Assembly (NCBI GenBank): GCA_947474005.1 | Contig: CANJHI010000001.1 | Span: 1-64,000 of the forward strand | Length of the DNA: 64,000 bases | Direction: 5' to 3' | From: Alphaproteobacteria bacterium | GTDB taxonomy: Bacteria > Pseudomonadota > Alphaproteobacteria > Reyranellales > Reyranellaceae | Shown here: positions 39,219 to 49,736 of the stretch, one piece after another | Numbering within the stretch: position 1 is the first letter of the stretch | How the letters are laid out: each line of letters begins with the position of its first letter | Notes under the pieces: model-generated | What the model saw: only the letters and a program-made list of their open reading frames with translations | Told to the model about the DNA's origin: nothing | Database searches by the model: none | Position numbers and translations under genes: made by a program

Positions 39219-40013
39219 TTAGCGGATCATGGCCCTGAGCATGGACGAGACCAGGTCGGTGGCGAGCACGAGGACCAGGATCACGATCACGCAGGCCGCG
39301 GTGTCCTCGTAGGCGAACAGCTTCATCGAGCTGATCAGCTCGAAGCCGATACCGCCCGCGCCCACCATGCCGAGCACGGTGGAGACGCGAATGTTGGTCT
39401 CGAAGCGATAGAGCACGACGCCGATCCAGGTCGGCAGGACCTGCGGCAGCACGCCGAACACGATGCGCTGCAGCGTTCCGGCGCCGGCGGCGCGCAAGGC
39501 GTCGAGCGGGCCCTCGTCGATCTCCTCGATGGCCTCGGCGAAGAACTTGCCCAGCATGCCGGCGCCATGCAGCGCGATGGCCAGCACGCCGGCGAACGGG
39601 CCGAGGCCGACGGCGGCCACGAAGATCAGCGCCAGGATGATCTCGTTGATGCCGCGCATCACGTTCAGGACCTGGCGCAGGCCGTGGAACACCCAGGCGT
39701 AGGGCGAGAGGTTGCGCGCGGCGAAAAAGCAGACCGGCAGGGCCAGCACGATGCCAAGCAGCGTGCCCCAGAGCGCGATCTGCACCGTCTCGACGGCGGG
39801 CTTCACCAGCTTCTGCATGAAGGCGAAGTTGGGCGGCAGCATGCGGCTGATGAAGTCGGCAATCCACGGCAGGCCGTCGATGAAGCCGGTGATGCTGAGG
39901 TGGGTGCCCTGGGCCGACCACCACAGCACGGCCGCCGAGAGGCCAAGAATGGGGGCCAGGATCCACCAGCCGAGCGGACCGCGCGGCTTGTTGACGACGA
40001 ATTGCAGGGACAT
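39219..40013 (-). CDS. phnE: phosphonate-type ABC transporter permease
   Basis: ETVQIALWGTLLGIVLALPVCFFAARNLSP; adjacent to phnC and phnD. Confidence 0.88.
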   Translation of the reverse strand: MSLQFVVNKPRGPLGWWILAPILGLSAAVLWWSAQGTHLSITGFIDGLPWIADFISRMLPPNFAFMQKLVKPAVETVQIALWGTLLGIVLALPVCFFAARNLSPYAWVFHGLRQVLNVMRGINEIILALIFVAAVGLGPFAGVLAIALHGAGMLGKFFAEAIEEIDEGPLDALRAAGAGTLQRIVFGVLPQVLPTWIGVVLYRFETNIRVSTVLGMVGAGGIGFELISSMKLFAYEDTAACVIVILVLVLATDLVSSMLRAMIR

Positions 40014-40015
40014 GG

Positions 40016-40846
40016 CTAGGCCCTTTCTTCGACAGCGGCGGCGGCGATGACCGCCTCAGCCGCGGTGCGCCGGCGCTCGGTGAGGCGCTGGGCGGCGTCG
40101 AGCACGTTGGGATCGTCGAGGCCGGGGTAGATGCTGCGGATGACGTCGCCGCTCACGCCTGATGGTGGGCCGTCATAGACGATCTGGCCGGCGGAGAGGC
40201 CGACCACGCGCTCGGCGAACTCCAGCGCATAGTCGATCTGGTGCAGGTTGCAGAGCACGGCGATGTTGGATTCCTTGCAGCTCTTCTTGAGATAAGTGAG
40301 CACGGTGCGCGAGGTCTTGGGATCGAGGCTGGCCACCGGCTCGTCGGCCAGCATGAACTTGGGCTGCTGCGCCAGCGCCCGGGCGATGCCCACCCGCTGC
40401 TGCTCGCCACCCGACAGCGCATCGGCACGGCTCTTGGCCTTGTGCGACATCGCGACCTGTTCCAGGCAATGCATCGCGATACGGACGTCGGCTTCGGGGA
40501 AGAGCTGCAACGAGCTGAGAATGGGTGAGAGATCGGCCATGCGGCCGACCAGCACGTTCTTCAGCACGCTGAGGCGCTTCACCAGATTGTGCTGCTGGAA
40601 GATCATGGCGACGTTGCGCCGAAGCAGGCGCAGGTCGCGGCGGTTGGACGACAGCGACGTGCCGTCGACCACGATGTTGCCGGCGGTCGGGTCGATCAGC
40701 CGGTTGATGCAGCGCAGCAGCGTCGATTTGCCGGCGCCCGACGGCCCCAGCACGACCACGAACTCGCCGGGCCGGATCGACAGGCTGACGTCGCGCAACG
40801 CCTGGTGCTCGCCGTAGGACTTGGCGAGGCCTTTTATTTCGATCAT
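40016..40846 (-). CDS. phnC: phosphonate-type ABC transporter ATP-binding protein
   Basis: [60 protein letters not shown]; true ATG at 40846. Confidence 0.92.
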   Translation of the reverse strand: MIEIKGLAKSYGEHQALRDVSLSIRPGEFVVVLGPSGAGKSTLLRCINRLIDPTAGNIVVDGTSLSSNRRDLRLLRRNVAMIFQQHNLVKRLSVLKNVLVGRMADLSPILSSLQLFPEADVRIAMHCLEQVAMSHKAKSRADALSGGEQQRVGIARALAQQPKFMLADEPVASLDPKTSRTVLTYLKKSCKESNIAVLCNLHQIDYALEFAERVVGLSAGQIVYDGPPSGVSGDVIRSIYPGLDDPNVLDAAQRLTERRRTAAEAVIAAAAVEERA

Positions 40847-40869
40847 GTGCGGCCCCCGATCATCGCCCG

Positions 40870-41748
40870 CTACTTCTGCTTCTTGAGGTCGATGTTCGCG
40901 AGCTTCGCGGTCTCGCGCACGATGTCGTAGGCTTGGTCGTTGGTTTCCTTGAAACCGTTCAGCTTGCCCTGGTCGGACCAGTTGAGGTCCTTGATCGACA
41001 GGAACGCGGCCTTCACCTTGGCCTTCATCTCGGGCGAGAGGTCCTTGCGCCACACCATGGGCGACTCGGGGATCGGCGCGGATTCCCATACGACCTGGAT
41101 CTGGTCGGCCTTGATGTGGCCCTTGGCGATGGCGGCATCGAGGATGCGGTCGGCGATGGTGGCGGCGTCGACCTTGCCGTTGGCCACGGCCAGCGCGTTG
41201 GCGTCGTGGGCGCCGGTGAAGAGCACCGTCTTGAAGTCGCGCTTGGGATCGATGCCGGCCTTGATCAGGCCCGCCAGCGGGAAGGCGTAGCCCGAGGTCG
41301 AGGCGGGATCGACGAAGGCGAAGTTCTTGCCCTTGAGATCGTCGAGGGTTTTGATGCCGCTCGACTTCAGGGCGATGATTTTGCTGTGATAGTAGGTGCG
41401 GCCGGCCTTGGCGGTCTCGGCGATGGCGAAGGCCTCGACCGGCGTCACGGTGGTGGCCAGCACGTAGGAGAACGGCCCGAGGTAGGCGATGTCGAGATGC
41501 TTGGCGCGCAAGGCCTCGATGACGCCGTTGTAGTCGGTGGCGACGAAGCCCTGGACCTTGTAGCCGGAGTTCTTCTCGACCGCGTCGAGGATGTCCTTGC
41601 TCTGCGCCAGCATGGCCCGCGAATCCTCCGACGGGATCAAGCCGACCTTGAGGACCTGCGGAGCAGCCTGGGCGTAGGCGCTGCCTGAGCCGGCCAAGAA
41701 GGTGCCGGCGGTGAGAAGTCCGAAATCGCGACGCGTCATCCTGGTCAT
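40870..41748 (-). CDS. phnD: phosphate/phosphite/phosphonate ABC transporter substrate-binding protein
   Basis: Tat-like MTRRDFGLLTAGTFLAGSGSAYAQ; LKVGLIPSEDSRAML; FVDPASTSGYAFPLAGL. Confidence 0.9.
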   Translation of the reverse strand: MTRMTRRDFGLLTAGTFLAGSGSAYAQAAPQVLKVGLIPSEDSRAMLAQSKDILDAVEKNSGYKVQGFVATDYNGVIEALRAKHLDIAYLGPFSYVLATTVTPVEAFAIAETAKAGRTYYHSKIIALKSSGIKTLDDLKGKNFAFVDPASTSGYAFPLAGLIKAGIDPKRDFKTVLFTGAHDANALAVANGKVDAATIADRILDAAIAKGHIKADQIQVVWESAPIPESPMVWRKDLSPEMKAKVKAAFLSIKDLNWSDQGKLNGFKETNDQAYDIVRETAKLANIDLKKQK

Positions 41749-41777
41749 TTTTTCCTCCGTTATTCGTCTTTTCTTGT

Positions 41778-42890
41778 TTAAGCGGCCATTTCGGCCAACA
41801 ACGTCTCCCGTCGTCCGATGAAATTGCGACCTCGGTCGCCCGCCAGTGCGTCGTCGACCAGCGCCGCCCAGTCGCGCGCGGCAATGCCGTGCTGGGTGGC
41901 GTCGGGCGAGATGCCGAGCTTCTTCAGTAAGGTTTCCAGCCGCGCTGCACCCGCCGTGAGGTCGGGTCCGAAGATGCGGCGCAGCGAGGCATCGCAGGCG
42001 GGATCGCAGCCGGCCACGGCGCGCATCACCATGGGCAGGCTGAAGGAACAGGCAATGCCGTGCGGCACGCCGTGATGCAGCGTCAGATGGTAGGAGAGCG
42101 CATGGGCGAGCGCCGTGCGGGTGTTGGAGAAGGCCAGGCCGGCGAACAGGCTGGCGCGGGCCACGCGCGTCCGCAGGGCCTCGTTTCGGAGATCGTCGGC
42201 CAGCAGCGGCAGGGCGTCGAGCACCTCGCGAGCGGCGACTTCGGCCAGCGATCCCGACACCGGGTTGGCGTTGACGTTCCAGATGCTTTCCAGCGCGTGG
42301 CTGAGCGCATCGAGGCCGGTGCTGATGGTGATGGCGCGCGGCAGCCCAAGGGTCAGCAGCGGATCCACCAGCGCCGCCTCGGGATAGAGCGTGTCGCGGG
42401 CCAGCGAGTATTTCTTCATCGCCCCGGTGTCCCACACCGTGGCCCACGAGGTGACCTCGCTGCCGGTGCCTGCCGTGGTCGGGATGGCGATGATCGGCGT
42501 CCGGCCGAGTGCCTCGCCACCAGTGCCTGTCTCCAAGTGGCGTCGCGCCCTGTCGAAATCTCCTGACGCGGCCGCCAGGACCTTGGCGGCATCCATCACC
42601 GAGCCGCCGCCCAGGGCCACGATCGCCTCGACGGGGCGTGCTGCGGTGGCATAGGTCCGGCAGGACTCGGCCAAGCCGATGAAATCCGGATTGGGGCCGA
42701 TGTTGCGCACCATGACGGTGGGCGAGCCGGCCAGCGCCACGACGCGGCGCGTCAACTCGGCAAAGACACCGCCGCCATTGGCGTCGTCGTAGGTCGCCAG
42801 GCAATAGGCCCGGCCGGCCAGGACCTTGCCCAGCGTCTCGAAGACGCCGGCGCCGAACTTCACGTCGACCGGATTACGGTAGCGCCACAT
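41778..42890 (-). CDS. iron-containing alcohol dehydrogenase
   Basis: GGGSVMDAAKV; IPTTAGTGSEVT; GLDALSHALES; start chosen at ATG 42890 with GGGAGAGAGG upstream. Confidence 0.86.
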   Translation of the reverse strand: MWRYRNPVDVKFGAGVFETLGKVLAGRAYCLATYDDANGGGVFAELTRRVVALAGSPTVMVRNIGPNPDFIGLAESCRTYATAARPVEAIVALGGGSVMDAAKVLAAASGDFDRARRHLETGTGGEALGRTPIIAIPTTAGTGSEVTSWATVWDTGAMKKYSLARDTLYPEAALVDPLLTLGLPRAITISTGLDALSHALESIWNVNANPVSGSLAEVAAREVLDALPLLADDLRNEALRTRVARASLFAGLAFSNTRTALAHALSYHLTLHHGVPHGIACSFSLPMVMRAVAGCDPACDASLRRIFGPDLTAGAARLETLLKKLGISPDATQHGIAARDWAALVDDALAGDRGRNFIGRRETLLAEMAA

Positions 42891-42969
42891 CCGCGCCTCT
42901 CTCCCATAACTCTGTTGCTCTTTTGTGGACAAGTCTCCGGCCGGGTCTCACATTTATCCAATTCAAAGA

Positions 42970-42990
42970 TTCTCCAACTCACATTGAGAA
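42970..42990. promoter_or_regulatory. LysR-type binding site TTCTC-N11-GAGAA
   Basis: Perfect dyad with T-N11-A geometry just upstream of the LysR ATG in the divergent intergenic region. Confidence 0.65.
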
Positions 42991-42997
42991 AATCAAT

Positions 42998-43909
42998 ATG
43001 AGACACACCCAGCTCCGCTCCTTCCACGCCGTCGCCCAGCGGCTCAGCTTCACCGCGGCGGCGCGCGCGCTCGGCGTCAGCCAGCCCACCATCACCACCC
43101 AGGTGAAGTCGCTCGAGGCCGAATTCGGCCTGGAACTGTTCGTCCGGCGTGGCCGGCGCATCGAGCTCACCGAAACGGGCGGCGGCCTGCTCGACATCAC
43201 GCGCCGGCTGTTCTCGGACGAAAAGGAAGCGGCGGACTACCTCAACGAAACGCGGGGGCTGAAGACGGGTCATCTGCGCGTCGGCGCGGTGGGTCCGTAC
43301 CATGTCACCGATATGCTGGCCGCCTTCAACGCGCGCTATCCCGGGATCTACGTGTCGGTGACCGTCGGCAATTCACGCGACACGCTGCGCGACCTGCTGG
43401 ACTACCGCACCGACGTTGCCGTGCTGGCGCATGTCGACCCCGACCTCCGGCTGATCGCGATTCCCTACCGGCGGCACAAGGTCGTGGTCATGTGCCCTGT
43501 CGACCACGCCTTCGCCCAGCGCCGCACCCTTCGCGCCCGCGATATGGAAGGGCAGCGCCTGATCGTGCGCGAGGCCGGCTCGACGACGCGCCGCGCCTTC
43601 GATCAGGCGATGCGCGAGGCCGACACGCGGCCCAAGGTCGTGATGGAGATCGGCAGCCGTGAATCGATTCGCGAGGCGGTGGCCAAGGGGATCGGGCTCG
43701 GTGTCGTGTCGGAGGCCGAATACATCCCCGATCCGCGCATCCATGCCCTGCCGGTGACGGATGCGGAGATCTACACCTACGCCCACGTCGTCTATCTCAA
43801 GGAGCGGCAGAACGCGCGCCTGGTGCGCGCTTTCCTCGAAGTGCTGGGCGGATTGCTGGGGGCTAGTTCGCCATCCAGCCGCCGTCGACCATCAGGTTCT
43901 CGCCGGTGA
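42998..43909 (+). CDS. LysR family transcriptional regulator
   Basis: MRHTQLRSFHAVAQRLSFTAAARALGVSQPTITTQVKSLEAEFGLELFVRRGRRIELTETG. Confidence 0.92.
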   Translation: MRHTQLRSFHAVAQRLSFTAAARALGVSQPTITTQVKSLEAEFGLELFVRRGRRIELTETGGGLLDITRRLFSDEKEAADYLNETRGLKTGHLRVGAVGPYHVTDMLAAFNARYPGIYVSVTVGNSRDTLRDLLDYRTDVAVLAHVDPDLRLIAIPYRRHKVVVMCPVDHAFAQRRTLRARDMEGQRLIVREAGSTTRRAFDQAMREADTRPKVVMEIGSRESIREAVAKGIGLGVVSEAEYIPDPRIHALPVTDAEIYTYAHVVYLKERQNARLVRAFLEVLGGLLGASSPSSRRRPSGSRR

Positions 43910-44621
43910 TGAAGGTCGCTTCGTCGGAAGCGAGGAAGAGGGCCGCATTGGCGACATCCTCCGACCGGCCGAGGCGCGGTAGCGGCGTGCGGTCATTCGA
44001 GTAGTCGATCCAGCGCGGCTCGACTGCGCGGCCACCCTTGCCGGTGAGAATTTTGCCCGGCGCCACCGCGTTGCAGATAATGCTGTCGCGGCCGTAATCC
44101 GAGGCGATCTGGCGCGTGAGATAGACCACGGCCGACTTCGAGACGCCGTAGGAGAAATCCTCGGGCGAGGAGATCATCCCGTGCTGGGAGGAGATGTTGA
44201 CGATGCGCCCGCGCGCCTCGTTGCGGATCTCCTGCGTCAGCATGCGGCGCACGGCGGCGCGGCACATCAGGAAGACGCCGGTGACGTTCACCTCCATCAC
44301 CCGGTTCCATTCGTCGAGGCTGGTGTCGGTGAGCTTCTTGCCGCTGCGGATGACGGCGTCGTTGACCACGATGTCGAGCCGGCCGGTCGGCAGCGCGGCC
44401 CGTCGCACGGCCTCGTCGACATCCTTCTCGTTCGAGACGTCACCCTGGAAGAACGGCACGTCCAGGATCTTGTGCGTGGGCTCGCCGCCCTCGACCACCG
44501 CCTCGGTGATGTCCATCAGCAGGAGTGCGGCACCTTCGGCACGGAACCGGGTCGCAATGGCCCGGCCGATGCCCGAGGAGGCGCCGGTAATGAGAGCAGT
44601 CTTCCCGGCGAGCCGTTTCAT
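43863..44621 (-). CDS. SDR family oxidoreductase
   Basis: LITGASSGIGRAIATRF; YGVSKSAVVYLTRQIASDYG; VDGGWMAN. Confidence 0.9.
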   Translation of the reverse strand: MKRLAGKTALITGASSGIGRAIATRFRAEGAALLLMDITEAVVEGGEPTHKILDVPFFQGDVSNEKDVDEAVRRAALPTGRLDIVVNDAVIRSGKKLTDTSLDEWNRVMEVNVTGVFLMCRAAVRRMLTQEIRNEARGRIVNISSQHGMISSPEDFSYGVSKSAVVYLTRQIASDYGRDSIICNAVAPGKILTGKGGRAVEPRWIDYSNDRTPLPRLGRSEDVANAALFLASDEATFITGENLMVDGGWMAN

Positions 44622-44630
44622 CGCCCGGCG

Positions 44631-45431
44631 TCAGCCTCGACGCACACTCGCGCCGCCGTCTACCGGCAAGGTGACGCCCGTGATGAAGCTCGCCTCGTCG
44701 GAAGCTAGGAAGAGCGCGGCGTTGGCCACGTCCCAGCCGGTGCCCATCTTCTTGCCCAGCGGCACCTTGGAATCACGCTCGGCTTCGACCTCGGCGCGCG
44801 TCTTCTTGAAGGTGCGGGCCCGCGTGTCGACGGCCATTGGTGTGTTCATCAGGCCGGGCAGGATGACGTTGGCGCGGATGCCGTACTCGGCGTTCTGGTA
44901 GGCGAGCTGCTCGGTGAAGGACACCATCGCCGCCTTGGTCGCCTTGTAGGCGACGTAGGGATAGGTGGTGATCACCGCCATCGAGGAGATGTTGATGATG
45001 GCGCCGCTCTTCTGGGCGCGCATGATCGGGATCACGTGCTTGGCGGCCAGGATGCAGCTTTTCAGGTTGATCGCCACGCAGCGGTCGAACGCTTCCTCGG
45101 TGATCTCGAGCAGCTCGGCGTCGCCGCCCGAGAGGCTGACGCCGACGTTGTTGTGCAGGATGTCGATGCGGCCCCAGCGGCTATGCGCATCGGCCACCAT
45201 GGCCTTGATCTCGGCCTCCTTGGTGACGTCGGCCTTGAAGGCCATCGCCGTGCCCTGGTTGGCACCGATCATCTCGACCGTTTCCTGGGCCGATTTGAGA
45301 TTGTGATCGACGCACAGGACCTTGGCGCCTTCACGCGCGAAGGTGAGGGCCGTGGCGCGGCCGTTGCCCATGCCCTCGCCGGGACTTTGGCCGGCTCCGA
45401 CGACGATGGCGACGCGATCTTTGAGGCGCAT
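44631..45431 (-). CDS. SDR family oxidoreductase
   Basis: AIVVGAGQSPGEGMGNGRATALTFAREGAKVLCVD; YKATKAAMVSFTEQLA; PVDGG. Confidence 0.9.
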   Translation of the reverse strand: MRLKDRVAIVVGAGQSPGEGMGNGRATALTFAREGAKVLCVDHNLKSAQETVEMIGANQGTAMAFKADVTKEAEIKAMVADAHSRWGRIDILHNNVGVSLSGGDAELLEITEEAFDRCVAINLKSCILAAKHVIPIMRAQKSGAIINISSMAVITTYPYVAYKATKAAMVSFTEQLAYQNAEYGIRANVILPGLMNTPMAVDTRARTFKKTRAEVEAERDSKVPLGKKMGTGWDVANAALFLASDEASFITGVTLPVDGGASVRRG

Positions 45432-45432
45432 G

Positions 45433-45987
45433 TCAGCTTACTCCCGGAATCGGATACTGCTTCAGGACTTCCTTGTAGTAGGGCTCGTTGTCCATCTTCA
45501 TGGTCGCGAGCACGCGTACGACCGCGCAATAGAAGGCGATGGTGAGCACGAGATCGGTCATATGCTCATTGCTGAGGTCCTTCTTGATCTCGGCAAAGGT
45601 TTCATCGGACATGGACAGGTCTCGAACCATCTCGCGCGCCCCTTTCAGGATCGCGCGAGCGAGAGGCTCCAGCTTGGACGGCTTGCCCTCGGTCTCAAGG
45701 AAGAGGTTCTGGATGTCCTCGTCGGTGACGCCGAATTCCTTGCCGATCTTCACGTGGTGCGTGAACTCGTATTCCGACTTCTCCATCCAGCCGACCTGCA
45801 GGATGGCGAGCTCGCGCAGCCTCGAATCGAGCGTGCTCTTGTTGCGGATGTAGCCGCCGATACCATGGAAGGCACGCGCCATGCCGGGCGAATTGACGAG
45901 CAAACGCGTGAGATTGATCGGCCGCTTCAGAAGTTCCTTGTGTTCGGGCGGAAGCTGATCGACATCGAGATAGGGCAGGCGGGCCAT
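45433..45987 (-). CDS. carboxymuconolactone decarboxylase family protein
   Basis: DSRLRELAILQVGWMEKSEYEFTHHVKIGKEFGVTDEDIQ; no CxxC. Confidence 0.83.
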   Translation of the reverse strand: MARLPYLDVDQLPPEHKELLKRPINLTRLLVNSPGMARAFHGIGGYIRNKSTLDSRLRELAILQVGWMEKSEYEFTHHVKIGKEFGVTDEDIQNLFLETEGKPSKLEPLARAILKGAREMVRDLSMSDETFAEIKKDLSNEHMTDLVLTIAFYCAVVRVLATMKMDNEPYYKEVLKQYPIPGVS

Positions 45988-46000
45988 CTTGTTCGTCTCC

Positions 46001-46816
46001 TCACTGAGCGGCTGAATCGCGTTCCGGGCCCTGCAGCGTGACGCCGCCGTCGACCACCAGCACGTGGCCGGTGATGTAGCGGGCGTGGTTGCTCAGCAGG
46101 AATCGCACGGCATGGCCGATATCCCAGCCGGTGCCTTCGATCTTGAGTACCGAGGCCTTGGCGCGTTGGGCGCGGTTGGCTTCGCTCATGCCGTTGCCGC
46201 GATTGACCATCGGCGTGTACATCGGGCCGGGGCAGATGCAGTTGACCCGGATATGGTCCTTGCCGTGATCGACCGCCATCGCCTGGGTAAGGCCGATGAC
46301 GGCGGCCTTGGAGACCGTGTAGGTGGTGAGGCCGCGTGGCCTGAGGGCCGAGATCGACGAGATATTGACGATGGCGCCGCCCTTGGCGGTCTTGATCATG
46401 GCCGGGATGGCATGCTTTGAGAGCAGGAACATCGTCTCGACGTTCACCTGCATCACGCGCCGATATTCCTCGGGCTTTTCGTCGACCACGCTGGCGCGGC
46501 TGCCGATGCCGACGTTGTTGTCGAGGAAGTCGAGCCGGCCCCAGCGGTCGACCGCGGCATCGACCAGCCGCTTGCATTCGGCTTCCTGGGTGACGTCGCC
46601 GGCATGCGCCGCCGCCGTGCCGCCCTCGGCCTTGATCATCTCGGCCGTGCGCTCGGCGAGTTTCAGATCGAGGTCGGCCACCAGCACCTTGGCGCCGCCG
46701 CGCGCCAGCAGGATCGCCGCCGCGCGGCCGTTGCCGATACCGTCGCCCACCGCGCCGCCGCCGGAAATGATCGCTACCTTGCCGGACAGGCCGGCATCGT
46801 CCTCGGGACCCTTCAT
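46001..46816 (-). CDS. SDR family oxidoreductase
   Basis: AIISGGGAVGDGIGNGRAAAILLARGGAKVLVADLD; YTVSKAAVIGLTQAMAVDHG; true ATG at 46816. Confidence 0.9.
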   Translation of the reverse strand: MKGPEDDAGLSGKVAIISGGGAVGDGIGNGRAAAILLARGGAKVLVADLDLKLAERTAEMIKAEGGTAAAHAGDVTQEAECKRLVDAAVDRWGRLDFLDNNVGIGSRASVVDEKPEEYRRVMQVNVETMFLLSKHAIPAMIKTAKGGAIVNISSISALRPRGLTTYTVSKAAVIGLTQAMAVDHGKDHIRVNCICPGPMYTPMVNRGNGMSEANRAQRAKASVLKIEGTGWDIGHAVRFLLSNHARYITGHVLVVDGGVTLQGPERDSAAQ

Positions 46817-46826
46817 CTCATTCTCC

Positions 46827-47666
46827 TCATGGCAAACCAGCGCCCGGCACGTCGACTCGCATCGTCTCGATACGGCCTTCGAGCGTCTTGGCCGTGGTCG
46901 GCCCGCTTTTCGAATTGGTGACGACAAACAGGGTACGCCGGTCCTTGCCGCCCAGCATGCAGGCGTAGGCGCCGCGAGGTGCCAGATCGAGGCTGTGCGT
47001 GATCCTTCCGCCTTCGAGGACGCGCAGCACGCGGCGGCCGAACGGATCGCTGACCCAGATCGCCCCCTCTTCATCGAGGCAGATGCCGTCGGGGAAGCAG
47101 CCCTCGATGGTAGCCCAGGTTCGGCGATTGGAAAGCGTGCCGTCGGTCGCGACATCGAACGCCGTGAGGCGATGGGCGAAGGTCTCGCCCACGATCATGG
47201 TCTTGCCATCAGGCGTGATCACGGTGCCGTTGGGAAACAGGAGATCATCCGTCGCCTTGTGCACCGAGCCGTCGGGGTCGACACGAATCAGGCAGGTCGT
47301 GCGCTGGGCCTCGCCGGCATGCCGATCGAAGCCGAAGTTGCCGACATAGGCGCGGCCTGCTCCATCGACGATCATGTCGTTGCAGTGACCGGTCGCCAGC
47401 GATCCCAACTCGGCCTCGACCGAGAGCTTGCCGCCCGAGAAGCGCATCAGGCGGCGGTCGGTCATGCTCACGATCAGCATCGTTCCATCGGGCCGCCAGC
47501 CCAACCCCGATGGTTGACCCGGCACTTCCACGATCGTCTCCGCCTTGCCGCTCTCGTCGACGGTCCGGACCTGGTGAACGTAGAAGTCGGAGAAGTAGAG
47601 CCGGTTGTCCCGCCAGCGCGGCCCTTCGCCGAAGGAGAGGCCGGTGAGGAGGGGGGCGAGCTTCAT
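46827..47666 (-). CDS. SMP-30/gluconolactonase/LRE family protein
   Basis: LSFGEGPRWRDNRLYFSDFYVHQVRTV; DGICLDEEGAIWVSDP. Confidence 0.88.
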   Translation of the reverse strand: MKLAPLLTGLSFGEGPRWRDNRLYFSDFYVHQVRTVDESGKAETIVEVPGQPSGLGWRPDGTMLIVSMTDRRLMRFSGGKLSVEAELGSLATGHCNDMIVDGAGRAYVGNFGFDRHAGEAQRTTCLIRVDPDGSVHKATDDLLFPNGTVITPDGKTMIVGETFAHRLTAFDVATDGTLSNRRTWATIEGCFPDGICLDEEGAIWVSDPFGRRVLRVLEGGRITHSLDLAPRGAYACMLGGKDRRTLFVVTNSKSGPTTAKTLEGRIETMRVDVPGAGLP

Positions 47667-47676
47667 TGCCTCTTCC

Positions 47677-48555
47677 TCACGTCACGGCATCCCAGTCGAT
47701 GCGGAAGCTGTCGCCGTGGGGCTTGATGTATCCCGCGTTGGCGCCAGGGAAGTGGGCGGGGCAGAGTAGCGCATTGGTCTCCACGCAATCCTCCAGCAGC
47801 TTGCGGCGGCTCCGGGCCGACATCTCCTGGTCCCAGCAGAACTGGCTCGACCAGTCGGGATGATAGACCTGGATCGGGTGATGCATGATGTCGCCCGAGA
47901 AACAGGCCTGTTTGCCACCGTCCTTCAGGTTGATGGCGATCGAGCCAGGCGTGTGGCCGGGGTAATCTTTTATGGTGAGCAGCGGATCGGGCTGGTGGTC
48001 GCTTTCGATCATGACGGCCTTGCCGGCCTCGACAATCGGCAGCACCGAATCGTCGAACGAGCCGTCGTTGACGCCGTCCTTGGTCTTGCGCTCGTTCTCC
48101 CAGTGCGCGTACTCGCGCTTGGCGAAGAGGTAGCGGGCGTTGGGAAAGGTCGGCACCCAGCGGCCATTCTCGAGCTTGGTGTTCCAGCCCACGTGATCGA
48201 CATGCAGGTGCGTGCACATCACGAAGTCGACCGACTCGGGCGGACAGCCGCAAGCCTTCAGGCGATTGAGGAATGGCGTGTCGAGCTTGTTCCAGGCCGC
48301 GTTGTGGCGCTGCTTGTCGTTGCCGAGGCAGGTATCGATCAGGATGGTGTGACGGCCGGTCTTCACGACCCAGGTGTGCACCGAGCCGACGAGGCGGTCG
48401 GAGCCTGCCTCCACATGATCGGGCACCATCCAGCCCTTCTGGGCGTCGAAGGCCTGCTGGTCGAACTTGGGAAACATGCGGTTGGGCCGAAAGCCCGCGG
48501 CGCAGAGCTCCTCGACTTTCTCGATGGTGGCGCCACCGATCTTGCGAACCGTCAT
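47677..48555 (-). CDS. MBL-fold metallohydrolase
   Basis: CTHLHVDHVGWNT HxHxDH motif; SGDIMHHP; true ATG at 48555. Confidence 0.88.
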   Translation of the reverse strand: MTVRKIGGATIEKVEELCAAGFRPNRMFPKFDQQAFDAQKGWMVPDHVEAGSDRLVGSVHTWVVKTGRHTILIDTCLGNDKQRHNAAWNKLDTPFLNRLKACGCPPESVDFVMCTHLHVDHVGWNTKLENGRWVPTFPNARYLFAKREYAHWENERKTKDGVNDGSFDDSVLPIVEAGKAVMIESDHQPDPLLTIKDYPGHTPGSIAINLKDGGKQACFSGDIMHHPIQVYHPDWSSQFCWDQEMSARSRRKLLEDCVETNALLCPAHFPGANAGYIKPHGDSFRIDWDAVT

Positions 48556-48566
48556 GGCGCTTCCCC

Positions 48567-49679
<1,113 letters not shown>

Positions 49680-49736
49680 GCGAACATTCCCCCGACTTTA
49701 GAAGCGGGGAGCCTAGAGCAGGGAAGCGGCTTCAGT

